DNA of 64,000 bases from Zychaea mexicana (taxonomy: Eukaryota > Mucoromycota > Mucoromycetes > Mucorales > Lichtheimiaceae). Under the pieces are notes generated by a model that worked only from the letters and a program-made list of their open reading frames with translations, was not told where the DNA came from and did not search any database. The stretch covers positions 1-64,000 of the forward strand of contig NW_026516763.1 in the NCBI RefSeq assembly GCF_025766255.1, in the 5' to 3' direction. Position 1 is the stretch's first letter; each line of letters opens with the position of its first letter. Positions 31,906 through 44,110 of the stretch are shown here, in pieces. The translations under genes and the position numbers were made by a program.

Positions 31906-34900
31906 TTAAGATCGCTTTTTCTTCTTGCTTTTCGGTTTGGTGGATTGTGGAGGTGGTAAAGGGATGGCTTCTTCACCGTTGGCCTGTGCCACAATTCGAT
32001 GCTTGACCTCACGACCCGCCGTGTTTGTGTAGTACTTTTCCAACTTTTTGCCCAGTTGGTGCGCAAAAGTAATGGGAGCGTTGTAGGTATAGCAGTTGTT
32101 GAACATGAGATGCAAATCATCATCGATCTGTTGCAAACTGTCGTATTGGCCCGACTCGAGTTTTTCAGAGATGGTTTGCAGATCCATCGGTTGGTTGACA
32201 ATGCTCAGATAGTCCGTGAACGTTTCCGTATCCACTGGCGTGTTAAATATCATGGCTGCGTTGTGGGATCGCAATTTGTTAATGACTTTGCGTGCCAATT
32301 CAACATTCTCCCCTTCCAACCGGTCTGGAACACCGTATTTCTTGGCCCAAAGCTCGTTAAAGTAGCCTTCGAACGTTTTTGCTTGTTGGGAATAGTGGGA
32401 TTCGGCGCCGTTGAACTGCAAGCAGTTGTACACGATTTGGCGGATATCTCGAACAAAGTCGCTAGTCGTTGCGTATTGTTCGGAGTCGAGCTTGGATTGG
32501 ATCGTAGAGAGATCCATGGGCCGCTTGATGTCTTGATAATACTGAGGTAATGCATTGGGATCCACCTGTTTGAGTTGGAAACAGTAACACGTTATGTCAA
32601 TACATCTCCTTTCGAACAAAGGAAATCTATCGTACTTACTGGTAGCCGGAAAGCTTCAGAGCTAGCATGTGCCACAAGTTTCTCCAAGATACGTCCACAT
32701 CGTTTCCGATTACTGCGATCCATTTCTGCTTTTCTCTCTTTGTGTGGTCGGGATGGTGGATGTTGTGCTACATCTGCTTCTCCTTGCGGTGGCACAGTGT
32801 CTTCTTCTGTCGGTGTTGCTCCTGCTACTTCAGCTTGTTGGTGAAGCACACCTTCGTCTTGAACATCATGATGACCGTTCACCGTACGATCATGGACATG
32901 GGCAGCATGTTCCAACCGAGGTTCAGTCATGGGAGGGGTACCCAACGCGTCCTCCTCAGCTTTCCGTTTCTCGCCAAACCATTGTCGCCATTCCGCCTTG
33001 TACTCCTGCTCAAGCTGCTGGCCTTCATTGAACACATAAGTACCGAGTGGATTGAACGAATAGCAGTTGCTAAACATGAGTCGGACGTCGCTGTCAAATT
33101 GACGCGGGTCGTCATATTCGTTGTTGCTCAGCTTGGCCTTGACGGTGCCGAGATCCATGGGGTTCTTGATTACTTGGAAATAATGCGGGATGTTTTGTTT
33201 GACTGGATCGACAGGTCGTAAGAATTCAAATGCATGTTGGTTTTCCATGATGTGGGAGAGGATCGCAGCACACTTCTCCAGGTCTGTCTTTTCCACAAGG
33301 GTATCGTCTGTGTTGGGCGTCAACGTATTGTCCATTGGCGTTTGTGCTGCCGTTGTTGGCGTTGACAGGTCATCGTCATCACCGATAGCGGCAGAACTTG
33401 CTGGGGCCTCCACGATCGTCATGTTTTGCATTTCTTCCACACCACGCAATTTCCGCAACTCATCATCAAAAACGGATTCCAACGTCTGGCCTTCATTGTA
33501 GACATACGTTCCATGTCGGTTGTATGTGTAGCAGTTGTTGAAAATGAGTCGAATGTCCTTTTCAAACTCGTCGAACGACGTGTAAATCTTTCGATCTAGT
33601 TTAGCCTTCACGGTACCAAGATCCATCGGTTCCCTAAATATATGTTTCTTTAATTGTCTATTCGTATTGGAGGTGAAACTATAGAAGTTCTTACTTGATG
33701 ATCTTGTAGTAATCAGGAGCACCGTCAAGGGCTTCATCTACTGGCTGTACAAATAAGAGAGCTGCACGATTCTTTTGTAGTTTGCCCAAGATGCGTCGGC
33801 AATCTTTCGCTTGGCCGGCTGGCATTTCTGTAGGTTCTGGTGGGTAAGGAGTTTTGATACTGGGTCGAGTCGGTTCGGGTGATGTGGTAGATGAGGGCGG
33901 TGGTGAGACTGGGATGACTTTGGTAGGTTGTGTTTTGATGCGCACCATCTGCTTCTTTGGTTTCTTTGGTGTCTTTGGCTCTTCAACTAGAAGCATATTT
34001 TAATTGACCACATTTTCTCCCACAGATCCTCTCTCAAAAAAGTTCTAATAAGCCAACACCAAAGAAATTTACCTGTTTGCTCTTCAGGTGGCGGCGGCGG
34101 TGGTTTGGGTACACTAATGAGAAGTAGCGTAGGCGGTTTTTCTGCAGGTTTTTCTGCAGGACTTTCTTCAGGTTCTTCTAATATTTCTTCCTGTATCTGA
34201 TACGTGGAGAGTTTGAGTATATCTTAACACACACGCACACACACGAGCATAATAAAGACACGGAAAATGCTTTTTTACCTGTGTAGGAGGCATGCGAATG
34301 GTGACCTTCAAACCAGAATCAATTGGCTTGTACATGTATTCACAAAGTTGTAGCAAGTATTTTCGTGTGCAGTGGTCCAATTCTGACAAATTTTCCGCAG
34401 ATCTACAAGAGCAAATGAAAGGTTAGCATTTAGACAAAGATCGTAAAAGACGAAGATAATATACGCACGTAAGCATCTCCCACATGGATTTTTGCAATTC
34501 ACTGTTGTCTTCAAAACGTTTTCGCAAACCCTCAATGCCTTCTTCAAGTTGTTGTTGCTGAGCCATATTTTGCAATCGAGCTTGTTCGTTCTCAACAACA
34601 GCAACATTGGCACGACCTTCTTCTTCCGCAAATTCCTCGACCACTTGCTTGCTGTTGTTTTGTGTTGCCTCAATCTTCTCTTTCATGGCCAAACCAAGCC
34701 AGGCAAGCATGGATCGTGCTATGTAGTGCGATACACTTGCAGATGGATCGGATTTGATGACATTGAAATAGTATCGTACAAGGTCGTTGTTTGTCAATCC
34801 CCATAGGATCATGAGACTATCAAAGGCTGCGCATCGCACACCAACATAATTGCCATATCTAAAATATTATAAGACCATAATTAATATATACCTCCTTTGA

Positions 34901-37900
34901 TTGTCCAAACCTTTTTTTGCTAGATGATAAGACATGGTCTTACCTTGTATAGTACAAAAATAATGAAGGGTCCACAGCCATCAGTCCATTCAACATCAAT
35001 TTAGTGATAGTCTAAAAATAAACAAAATACAAACTAGATTAAACAAAGCACGTGGTACGAGTAGATGTCAGAATGATTGCACACCCAAGCCAAATACCTG
35101 TAAGCAGCTGATAGTAACGACATTGTGGTATGAAGGAACGACATAGTCGAGTGTACGGAAACGTTCGATTTCTGCTTTGGCAGCTTCCAGCAACTGTTCA
35201 TCTTCGGGGCTACGTGGTTCACCTTCTCGTGGTCCAACGACTGAAGGATCGGATGATGGTATAAGTGCATCGCCAAGTGCAGAAATCAGAGTAGAAACGT
35301 AATAATTGTCGGAAAACTAGAAGAAATTGATTGTGTTCGTTGATATACACATACAAAAAACACACACATACACACGCACAAACAAAGATACAGTCGAGAC
35401 GATAGGTATTGATGATGATGACTTACTTCATTTCCGGTATTATCGTTATATTTTAAAAGATCCAGAATGAATTGACGGACTTTGATAGGGACATGGCCAG
35501 TTTCGTCTCGAACTTGTGAAAACGCAACGACCGCGGCCTTTTGTAAGAAGTAGTCGCCCAAGTTTGAGAAATCATTAGGTTTAGGGATGACGCGTGTGAT
35601 AGGAAGGTGATGATGTTTGTTGTCGTCGTCAATGTCCATGTATGAAGGGGGTAGCGGGAAGCAGAAGCGTCTTTGGAACATCTTATTCAGCTGGAGTAAC
35701 CCAACCCAATGCAATTCGGGTTTTGCACACTGATTACCCGTTTTACACAAACATAGCCAAGGGGATTAATAATTTCCATGGCAACTATACCTTTAAGCCA
35801 CATCCCCCTCCTCACTATCAAATAAACTCACCGAAGAGAGCGCATAGGCTGCTTCCATTCGAATCTTATAGAAACACTTTGGATCCAAGAGCGCTCGCAA
35901 AAGACTTGTTGAAGTTTGCAGCGAAGCCATCCTCTTCAATGCACTCACAGCCTAAGAAGTTTAGAAATTTATAGGTGAGTCTCTCTACATGATAATGCTC
36001 CCTTCTCACCAACCTTACCTCATATTGGGCCACCACATCCCGGTCCTTTGTCAATTGCGCAGCCCACATGAAATCTGGCTGCTTGAATTCCAATTGACAC
36101 AGCCACTCGAACTCGGCATCCAATCGAATCCAATCAAATGTCGCGCTCGCTGCACCACTATTCTTGTCGCTTTCTGCATCTTGACCCCACTCTGCAATCC
36201 TCCAGTCCTTCTTTTGCTGTTCATCCTCAAACACAGCCATGCCGAGACCGAACATCGGTATGATCCCCAGGCTGCCTGTGTTAGCCAACGCTGCTTCTTC
36301 GTCGTTTTCGATGTCTTCTTCAGCCACAGCTGCAGCGGCCGCTGCTTGTTTGGCCAGAAACCGTTTGGTGTTGCGTCTAATACGTTTGTACTTGGTATTG
36401 AATTGAACTTCAAATTTGTGGGCAAGGTCAGTAATGTCGAGGATGTGTTCGTAGGGCGTACCGTCGGCTTCATGGATACGTGCGGTTAAACTTCCTGTAA
36501 ATCTTGGTGTCACGAGATAATCGATAGGCACTTGTTGATTGTTGCCATCGTTATTGTTGTTGTTGCCGCTGCTATTCTGATTGTTGTTCGTGGTACCACC
36601 ACCTCCAGCTTGAGCATTGGTGTTTTCTTGATGCATGATAAACTCGACAACCATCCGCTTCCGATTAAAATGAAAGTCGAATATGAATTTCGGACATCCG
36701 CTCTTATAGATCCACTGTTCTGCAAACAACCGTGTGTCGTAACCGCTCACTTTGCGACACAGCTTCAAGAAATGATGCGTGCTGATGGCGTTTTGAGCAA
36801 ATTCACCGCTCATGGCTGATAGCAAAATTTTACGAAGGACACGCGCGAGCCCGAGATTATTGCCACCTTTACACATGCGTTTGTCGAGCATGTATACGAC
36901 TAGCGGTGCTTTGAGATCGATGAAGTCGAGATCTTCAGGATCCAGTGGGAATGGTAATGCTTGGTTGTACAGTGGTGCTCGATTGACGTCCAAACTGCAG
37001 CATAGATCGATATCCTATCCCACCAAAAAAAACAATGTCGGATTTTGTGAGTGCCACGCGAAAAAAAGATGAGCGAGCAAAACTTTCAAATTTAGTAGCT
37101 TACTCTTTTCATGCGTAATCGATATTCGTTGTTGCCAAGATGGCGTTTGATGAATAAGGATGCCATGTAGTTAGCAAGACCGCACATGAGCCAGATGTCA
37201 GGCCACGCCTTGGGTGATATGTGTACGCCAAACCATTGTTTTGCTAGTGCGACACTGAGCGCCCAGCGGGTATGGTAGGTTTGGTCGATGATGTCAGGCG
37301 AGTGTAAAAGATGGGAGCTGCAGACGGTCAATGAAGCACTTGTTGCTGTATCGCACCATGCATCCTCAACAAAGACGATTTTGTAGTCTGTGAATGGATA
37401 GGAGCTGTAATCATTGTTGTAGAAATGCATTGCCTTTAAAGTAAGATGATGGCATGGAACCTATCAATTAGTAAAATATCATAAAGACACACCCAACTCT
37501 TTCTTCAATACATATAGCAAGGTAACTCACATGCATTATAAAGCTGCAAGTCATATTCAAATCATCCAAATGGCCCGGTAGCGCAAACGCGAAAATGTTA
37601 CACATCATGTCGATCTCTGCCATCAGGCACTGCTGCTGCTCATCGTCCAAGTCAGCTGTCAACAGCTCCTCCTGCAGCTGAGCCGGTGTCAGTTTAATCA
37701 TCTCAAACGGACCAATGGCGAAACCAATGTATGGAGCGGATGTTGGCACCGACAGACTGTAATGAACAATTTTTTTGAGCGAGTCTTCTGGAAGAATAAC
37801 CTAACAACCATTCGTTAATTCAAAAAGATATACATATACATATATCTCAAAACGAAGCACCAGTATGCTTTTCTATATACCTGCTCAACCACTTCACCAC

Positions 37901-39386
37901 TGCAAACAACAACAGTATCCTCTTCATCCTCCAACTGCATGCTGTCTTTTGCATCTGCTTCTCCAGGTATCGTTGTAGCCATCCTTTGTGGCACAATAAA
38001 CTCCATATCCCAGGTGCATCGGTCAGAGATTCGGTCAAAGCACGGTAGCCATGAACGCGTAGCTCCAGGTAAGGGTTGATTTACAGTATACACATGTTGA
38101 TAGCGCTGAATTTACAGAACTTTTAGTTGCACAATACATAATAAAAGGCACCTTATTCCTATTTTTAATATACAGAAAAAAAAAACATACATAGGGCGCA
38201 GTATCCTGGTCTGGCTCAACAAACACAAGACCTTCTCGAGGGTTGTCGATGGTATAGTGAATACGAACGGTAATGGGCTTATACGTGACATTGTTGGTTT
38301 CTGCTGTTTCAGTGGGTGTTTCAGCTGGCGTTGTAGTTGTTGTTGTTGTGGCGACGGTAGTTGTCGTCGTTGTGGCAGTGGTATCAGTCGTCGGTGCCGT
38401 TGTTGTCGAATCACTCACCACGTCAGACAATGCCACTATTGTTGTTGCGGTTGCTATCGTTTTTTAGTAATACAATTGCTTAAATTCGTGTTTCGGTTGT
38501 CATTGCAACGGGCGGGAGGGGATCACGCTATTTTTTAAAAAAAATAAGCTCTATTATTATACCTTTATTCGACTCACTGTCAAAATATGTTTGATTCTTT
38601 TGACTGTCGACATTAGAGAGCTAAAAAACCCAAGTGGTCAAAATGGAATTGAAAATCGATGTGCATGAAATAGTGGTTCTGTTAATTGTGCTTACAGGTT
38701 GAATGCACCCTTCAGGTAGTTGAATGACAAGTTCGCCTTGATCGGCTTCTCTGATGGCAGTCAAGTATTTACTTTTGTACGCTTGGTGATGTGTTATATC
38801 CGCATCGTCGTCTACTGAGAGCTCGCATACAGCATCTTTGTGTGTCCATTCAACCGAGACATTATCGACAAACGCTCGTTTTACATCTAAATTTTCCGAA
38901 ATTGTATTAGTTCAAGGATTTGTTGGTGTATGACTTTCTAAACACGATCCCCCGGTCTTTTGGAGTAAGAATGGCGCGATATTTCTTTTTTAAAGTGCTG
39001 GCAAAACTTACTGCATTGTCGACAATTCAACTTTAAATGGGATAAATTGACTTGCAGTGGTTGGATCGTAAGCTCTGCTGTGCCCTATCGTGAGAAAAGC
39101 GCACACGAGAAGAAGGAGATCGGGTGTCAAGGTAATGGCTTTTATTTTGTAACGTAGCGAAAAGGAAAATGATCAGTGTAATACCTCAACAGAGCGTTGA
39201 TCAAAGTCGAATTCCAGCACGAACCGTTCATGACTTGTATAAGAAGAAGAAGGAAGTCATGTCAGCATTAAACTTTATAGAAAAAAACCGTGTTTTACTC
39301 AATTGAACGCAATGTGATTTGGAATACTTATAATGTGAAGCTCCTTGGCGTGGTGCTTCGCATAGTAAGTGAGGAAGAAAGGGCAT
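31906..39386 (-). CDS. TAF2: TFIID subunit TAF2 fused in frame to four bromodomains
   Basis: About 20 exons on the minus strand, roughly 1,900 aa. First six exons: 39386-39328, 39233-39185, 39084-39012, 38886-38696, 38620-38563, 38453-38191. The N-terminal 1,100-1,200 residues are TAF2: an M1-aminopeptidase-like fold starting HERFVLEFDFDQRSVEG, then VFVEDAWCDTATSASLTVCS and WALSVALAKQWFGVHI, where the zinc-binding HExxH has been lost as in other TAF2 proteins, and HEAT-like ends including CFYKIRMEAAYAL and VRQFILDLLKYND. After SMWEML, RKYLLQLCEYMYKP and a Pro/Lys/Glu-rich linker, four bromodomains follow, each with PVD...Y, PMDL and the acetyl-lysine Asn (NCYTYN, NCYSFN, NCLQFN, NCYTYN). Linker exons (about 34190-34074 and 33988-33694) join in phase with both parts. 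TAF2 binds the Inr/downstream promoter DNA; the bromodomains should add acetyl-histone binding. Confidence 0.88.
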
Positions 39387-39417
39387 TGAAAAGCACCCCC
39401 ACTCGCAAATTGCTGCG

Positions 39418-39427
39418 CTTATATATA
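39418..39427 (-). promoter_or_regulatory. TATA box close to the TAF2 start codon
   Basis: On the minus strand TATATATAAG lies only about 32-41 bp upstream of the ATG at 39386. If it is used, the 5' leader would be very short, or translation starts at another codon. The in-frame sequence is also open upstream of 39386 to a GAA/AAG-rich stretch, but an upstream start would lie before the TATA box. Confidence 0.4.
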
Positions 39428-40665
39428 GAGACCGAGTGACTTTCTCTTCCCCGCACCATAACAGCTGCTGCGCGTTTTTTTTCTCCACACGCTTTATCGC
39501 GTTTTGACGATAATGGCACCCTCTATCTCTTACTCTAGTTTTCTTTTATTAACGCGACGTATGATATTCAAACGTGCAACCTTAAACCCGTGTAGATTAG
39601 TAATAAAAAAAAGCAACGCCAGATTGTGTTCATGCGGAAACTTTTTTTTTTTATTTCCTATGAACTTTTTTCATTTTTTCGTTCTAACGATCTTGTCAAC
39701 ATCTTTTGCTACGAGTTCTACCATCTTGGGCTTGAGCAGGTCGTTACCGCTGTGTGTGTATATATTGGATGACGATCATACGATAAATAACGCTGAGATC
39801 AACACGAGAAATTTTTTTCATTATCACTGTAACGCTGCCACACAATACTACACACACAAAATATATAATAGGTATACGGGCCATGCAGCAGCAAACACGT
39901 ATATGGAAACAGGTGGCTTCGATTCAAATATGGACTTTGCAGTAACCTAACCTTTGTGCCACCCAATGTTAAACTCTATCTTTGAGTGACAGTTTGCATG
40001 ACGTTTGACTGGTAAAGGTCGGATGAACTTTGTAAGACCCGACGAAGGAAGTCTCATAAACTGTTTCAAGTTCTTGGGAGGGTTGCCTTGAGCCTTCTCT
40101 TGCGATACGCATGTAAGGATGAACTTTCACTCCTTATCAAGTACTTGGCAGTTACTTCTAATCTTCCTTGCTGTGCTGTAAATTGGATGTGTCAAATGAC
40201 TTAGCAGATCTAATCTTTGAAACAAGCACACACTTAAGAGACTACGAAGCACCAACATGTGGACTCTGAAGTCACAAGAGTATGCATTGCATCAACCAAT
40301 CGTTATCACTGCTAGTAATCCCAGGATAAACGTAGTTGTGTCCTATTCTTATTCACGTGGGGGCTTGAACTCATCGCGCTGCCTGGGCAATGACGGCGCG
40401 TAATAAAACAGAAGGTACTTTTCTTCCTGAGTACTACTGCTTTACAGCTCTTGGCACTACAATGAATGGGGATCTGTACGGAAATAGTAGTTTTTGATCC
40501 TCGAGCCTTGTATATCTTTTGACATGTGAGAGAAAGAGATATACTACAAAGATCATAGAACAACAGTCACTGATTTTTAGTGTACATTGTATAGAACTAT
40601 ATAATAACTGCATGAAAATTTGGATAGAACGTCGAGAAACTCCCTTCTTTGACACACATCTCACA
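39428..40665. other. divergent intergenic region, TAF2 / choline kinase
   Basis: 1.2 kb between divergent genes. Open frames on + (39504-39950) and - (40312-40676) have no domain. A stretch at about 40360-40380 resembles a tRNA T-arm but does not fold as a tRNA (see rejected). No gene supported. Confidence 0.45.
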
Positions 40666-42153
40666 ATGACATCCAAAGCACGTCGTCATGGCGGATTTAT
40701 GGCGGCATCCATTCGCAGCAAAAGCAGTCCTGCGTTCTTTACCACCTCAATACCACAGGCCGGTACAGAAGAAGCTGGTGATCTTGAAAATGTAACTTCA
40801 TGCGACGACCTGATTGACTTACGGTAAAGAGGGGTCCTTTTTTTGTGTTTGTACTCAATACCCCATTTGAAGTCTGGCTCTAAATATGTATATACAGCAA
40901 ACTGAAGAACAAGGATGATTTGGCCAAAGTCGTATTGTCCATTGCACAAAAGGTCTTGCCGGATTGGAAATCGGCAACTCAAGTAGAGCTAGATCGCGTT
41001 AGTGGTGCAATGACAAAGTAGGACCAGTAACTCGAGACCTCTCCTTTACAAACTCTAATTCGCTCGCTATTTTTCTTTGTGATAATCACTAACCACTGTT
41101 TTGACCAATGTTTCCCAGTGCTGTATATTTCATGAGTGCACCAGACCGACCTCGTGTTCTGCTCCGGGTCTATGGCATAGGCGCTGAACAACTCGTCGAT
41201 CGACAGCACGAGCTAGAATGGTTGGCCAGATTATCACGCATGAGCACCAGCTTGAGCCCGCAGCTCTTGGCTAAGTTCGGTAATGGCCGGTTCGAAGAAT
41301 ACCTCGAATCGACGACGTTGACGCATGCTGATCTACACAACCCTGACATTTCCTGTCAGATCGCTCAGTGTCTGAGAGAGTTGCATGATGTCACTGAAGA
41401 ATATCCACCGCCGACAGAAAACTGTCGTGTGGAAGTTTGGCGTAACATATCCCAATGGTATGCCTATGCCCGTGAATTGCTGAACCAAGAGGAGTGGAAA
41501 GAGAAGTTGAAGCCGTTGGCGTTGGATACCGCGCTGCCCAAGGAAATTGAACTGTGTAAGGCGTATATGCACAGACAAGATGTGCCACAATCACCCGTCA
41601 TTTTTACACACAATGATGTAAGCCTAATCCATTGAATGGTAGTACGAAATAGAACAATGCGGATCATTCTAAAGTTTTAAATATTCACATTGTGCTTATT
41701 TTGTGATGATAGGCTCAATATGGCAATGTACTACGAGTTGAGAAAACTGGCGAGTTGGTGCTTGTGGATTTCGAATATGCCGGATACAATCCACGAGGAT
41801 TCGATATTGCCAACCATTTTTCTGAATGGATGTACGATTACCATGGTCCCAGTCCTGCTAGCTATGATGTTGACAAATACCCTACCGAAGAAGAGCAGTT
41901 ACGCTTTATTACGGCATACATCGAAGCTGGTGATGACGCTAATAAGGATTTGCTAGACCCAAAGGAATTGCAACAAGATGCTTTGCGGTGGGCGATGGTG
42001 GTCCATTTACATTGGTCTTTGTGGGGTCTGGTTCAGGCCAGTCAAAGTGAGATCGATTATGATTACTTCTTGTACTTTACTGAACGCTTGAAAGGGTTCA
42101 GAAAAGGTCTTGAGAGAGCACTCGAACAAAACACAAATAGTAGTAGCGCATAA
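40666..42153 (+). CDS. choline/ethanolamine kinase
   Basis: First step of the Kennedy (CDP-choline/CDP-ethanolamine) pathway: ATP-dependent phosphorylation of choline or ethanolamine in the cytosol. Four exons, 40666-40823, 40898-41017, 41119-41617 and 41713-42153, 405 aa. The Brenner phosphotransferase motif is FTHNDAQYGNVLRV, split by intron 3 right after HND. The choline-kinase motif follows as LVLVDFEYAGYNPRGFDIAN, then HFSEWMYDY. The N-lobe has RPRVLLRVYGIGAEQLVDR, with the Lys/Arg-rich ATP-binding strand, and FEEYLESTTLTHADL. Near the C-terminus HLHWSLWGLVQA matches the conserved WxxWGL. The N-terminal 50 residues (Ser/Ala/Thr-rich) are not conserved in the family. Choline versus ethanolamine preference is not readable from this sequence. 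Confidence 0.92.
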
Positions 42154-42536
42154 GTATAACTACATCTTGATATAGATTAACATAACTCTCGTTGTTTGTA
42201 AATTCCTTCCCATCTCCCTCCCCCTAATTTCATCATGTTATTCGTGCATATATTATTGTTTGTAATACTATCGTCAAAAAAGGTCTTCTATTAAAATCAT
42301 TAGACAGGGTAAAGAAACATTGGAAATAAGTAAAATGATGTAAACATTCTGGGCTACTTAACAATAGTCGATACTATCGATAGTATCTGTATACTTGGGG
42401 ACTACGATAGGCCCTCTTTATATATATCAGTTTCTACGGTTGGTGTGGGGGTGTATAGATGGTTGGAAGCTAATACTGTAGTAAGAAGGATAAAAGGCTT
42501 GATGGGTGTGAAATAAATGAGGATTCACTGTATGAA
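42154..42536. other. convergent 3' flank
   Basis: Short AT-rich interval between the choline kinase stop and the orphan gene; it includes GATACTATCGATAGTATC-like palindromic sequence at about 42370-42387. No gene. Confidence 0.4.
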
Positions 42537-43432
42537 TTATTGAATTATAAGGCATTTGCTCACAGTCATCAACGCGACCAGAGAAAGATAGTCGGGATTA
42601 TATACAAGGCATGTGTCGATAGCTTTGTAGTGATGCTCTCCATTTTCCTTAAGAACTGAATATAGTTTGGTGTTCTTCTCGGCCCAGATCCCATAATCTT
42701 CGGATAATCCAGAAAGTATCCCATATTCTTCTAAGTCATTCTCTAATGCTTTCGTCAAGGTGAATCTAAAGCGAGCGAGATCTTCCACAGTTATTGAGTG
42801 AGCGAGTAGCGCGCCAAAAGAAATTCTCTTACTATGTTTCCACAAACATGGTCAGAAATTGAAGGCTGTGCAGAGTATACAGAGGCTTAGAACCATCCTT
42901 GGATTCCGGTGCCAAGATAGGTCGAACGTGATATGTTTGTGCGTTTTCTGCCCAGATACGCGATCTTTAATTGATAGCCTTCCCACTGCTATCGTAATGT
43001 TGAGGTACAGGCGAAAGCTCGTTCCAGGATTGTACCATGGTGAAAGTGCTAGTAAGTCCTTCGGTTGTTGTACGTTTGCATAAATGCTACTCACTGTTCC
43101 GTTCTTCAATACAGGATTTCAATAGAAACTTTACAAACTTTTCAGCGCTATCCCCAATAGCGACAAGAGCAGGAAAAAAAGAGGATGACAGGTTACCACC
43201 TTCAACACTTTCTTGGTAAGCTGCGATGAGCAATACTCTGAGAGTTTCTTGTAGCTCGAATGGCCTTGGCAACAAGCTCATTGTTTTAGTCGCAGAATTC
43301 AAGGCTTCACAGCTCGGATCTAAATTTCCCGGAGTAGGGAAATAACAAATGCCCCTCCTGGTTAACCGCCCGAGGGTGGATCGATCCAACAGTACATAGA
43401 AATATGACGATGAATAACAAATGCGAAATCAT
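42537..43432 (-). CDS. hypothetical, possibly secreted orphan protein (exon structure uncertain)
   Basis: I do not recognise this family. On the minus strand an ATG at 43432 opens MISHLLFIVIFL, a convincing signal-peptide core. A GTACTG donor about 36 nt later, joined to an acceptor TTTAG near 43324, continues as PSCEALNSATKTMSLLPRP and FELQETLRVLLIAAYQES. A GTGAGT donor near 43098 joins to TLSPWYNPGTSFRLYLNITI in frame, which runs to a stop at about 42852. Below this, an open frame to 42537 (ITVEDLARFRFTLTKALEND and beyond) also looks protein-like but I could not find a canonical join, so it is either a further exon or a broken part. Alternating open segments with matching phases argue for a real gene, perhaps decaying. 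Confidence 0.4.
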
Positions 43433-44110
43433 ATGGCATGGTGCAACTTTTCACAACAACACTGCTTGCTAAAATTAATGACGATCTATCGGGATTTTCA
43501 ATAACTCATCAATTGTTACGTTTTATGTATAGATGGTTTCACTAGACACTACCAAAAGGGTTCAAAAGCTTTGAAAAGAGAGAGGTGTCAAGCGTAAGCG
43601 TTCCGGTCTAGTGGCTGGACTAGAACTCGTACACTCTGACTCGCATAGACGCAACAGAAGCCCACACGCCTAATGTCAGCGAAAGAGTATGAAACGACCC
43701 TGAAAGCATTCCATCTTGAACAACAAGCAACAACACATAGAATGACTTCGTTGCTCAAAACTTGTATATATCAAAAATTGTAGAATATCGATATAAAACA
43801 AAGAACATCAGGCACACCACATCGATCGTTTTAATTGGAAGCTCCGACTTTCCTTTTATAGTTTTTGAATGTGATATATAGAACGATGACGACGATGAGA
43901 GTAAATATATACAACAGGTCAACGATGGCCAAGCAATTCTGGATAACTCTCATTGACTATGTATCTTCTTCCCCTACCCTCATTCCCCCTCCACACACAC
44001 AGAAGAACAACTACTATACATGTGCTCTTGCGGTGATATACTGTTCTATCTACCTTAATTCCAAAAGAAAGCTGGTGTATATCTCTTTTTGTTTATATGT
44101 AATATCGTTG
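43433..44110. other. intergenic region
   Basis: 680 bp containing the promoter side of the orphan gene and the 3' flank of the UBX gene. A plus-strand ORF at 43865-44146 is antisense to the UBX 3' end and is not considered real. Confidence 0.45.

Noticed and set aside
31999..33501. Long plus-strand open frames opposite the bromodomain exons
   Set aside because: They are antisense to conserved bromodomain coding sequence, lack any domain and use non-ATG or poor starts.
35989..36489. Plus-strand open frame of 166 codons across the TAF2 gene
   Set aside because: Antisense to conserved TAF2 coding sequence and with no recognisable family.
40345..40410. Minus-strand sequence with a tRNA T-loop-like GAGTTCAAGC
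   Set aside because: No matching A-box/D-arm upstream, and the putative T-stem and acceptor stem do not pair; probably chance or a very old tRNA relic.
42370..42387. Palindrome around ATACTATCGATAGTAT as a possible integration or protein-binding site
   Set aside because: It sits in a convergent 3' flank with no other signal; short AT-rich palindromes are common here.
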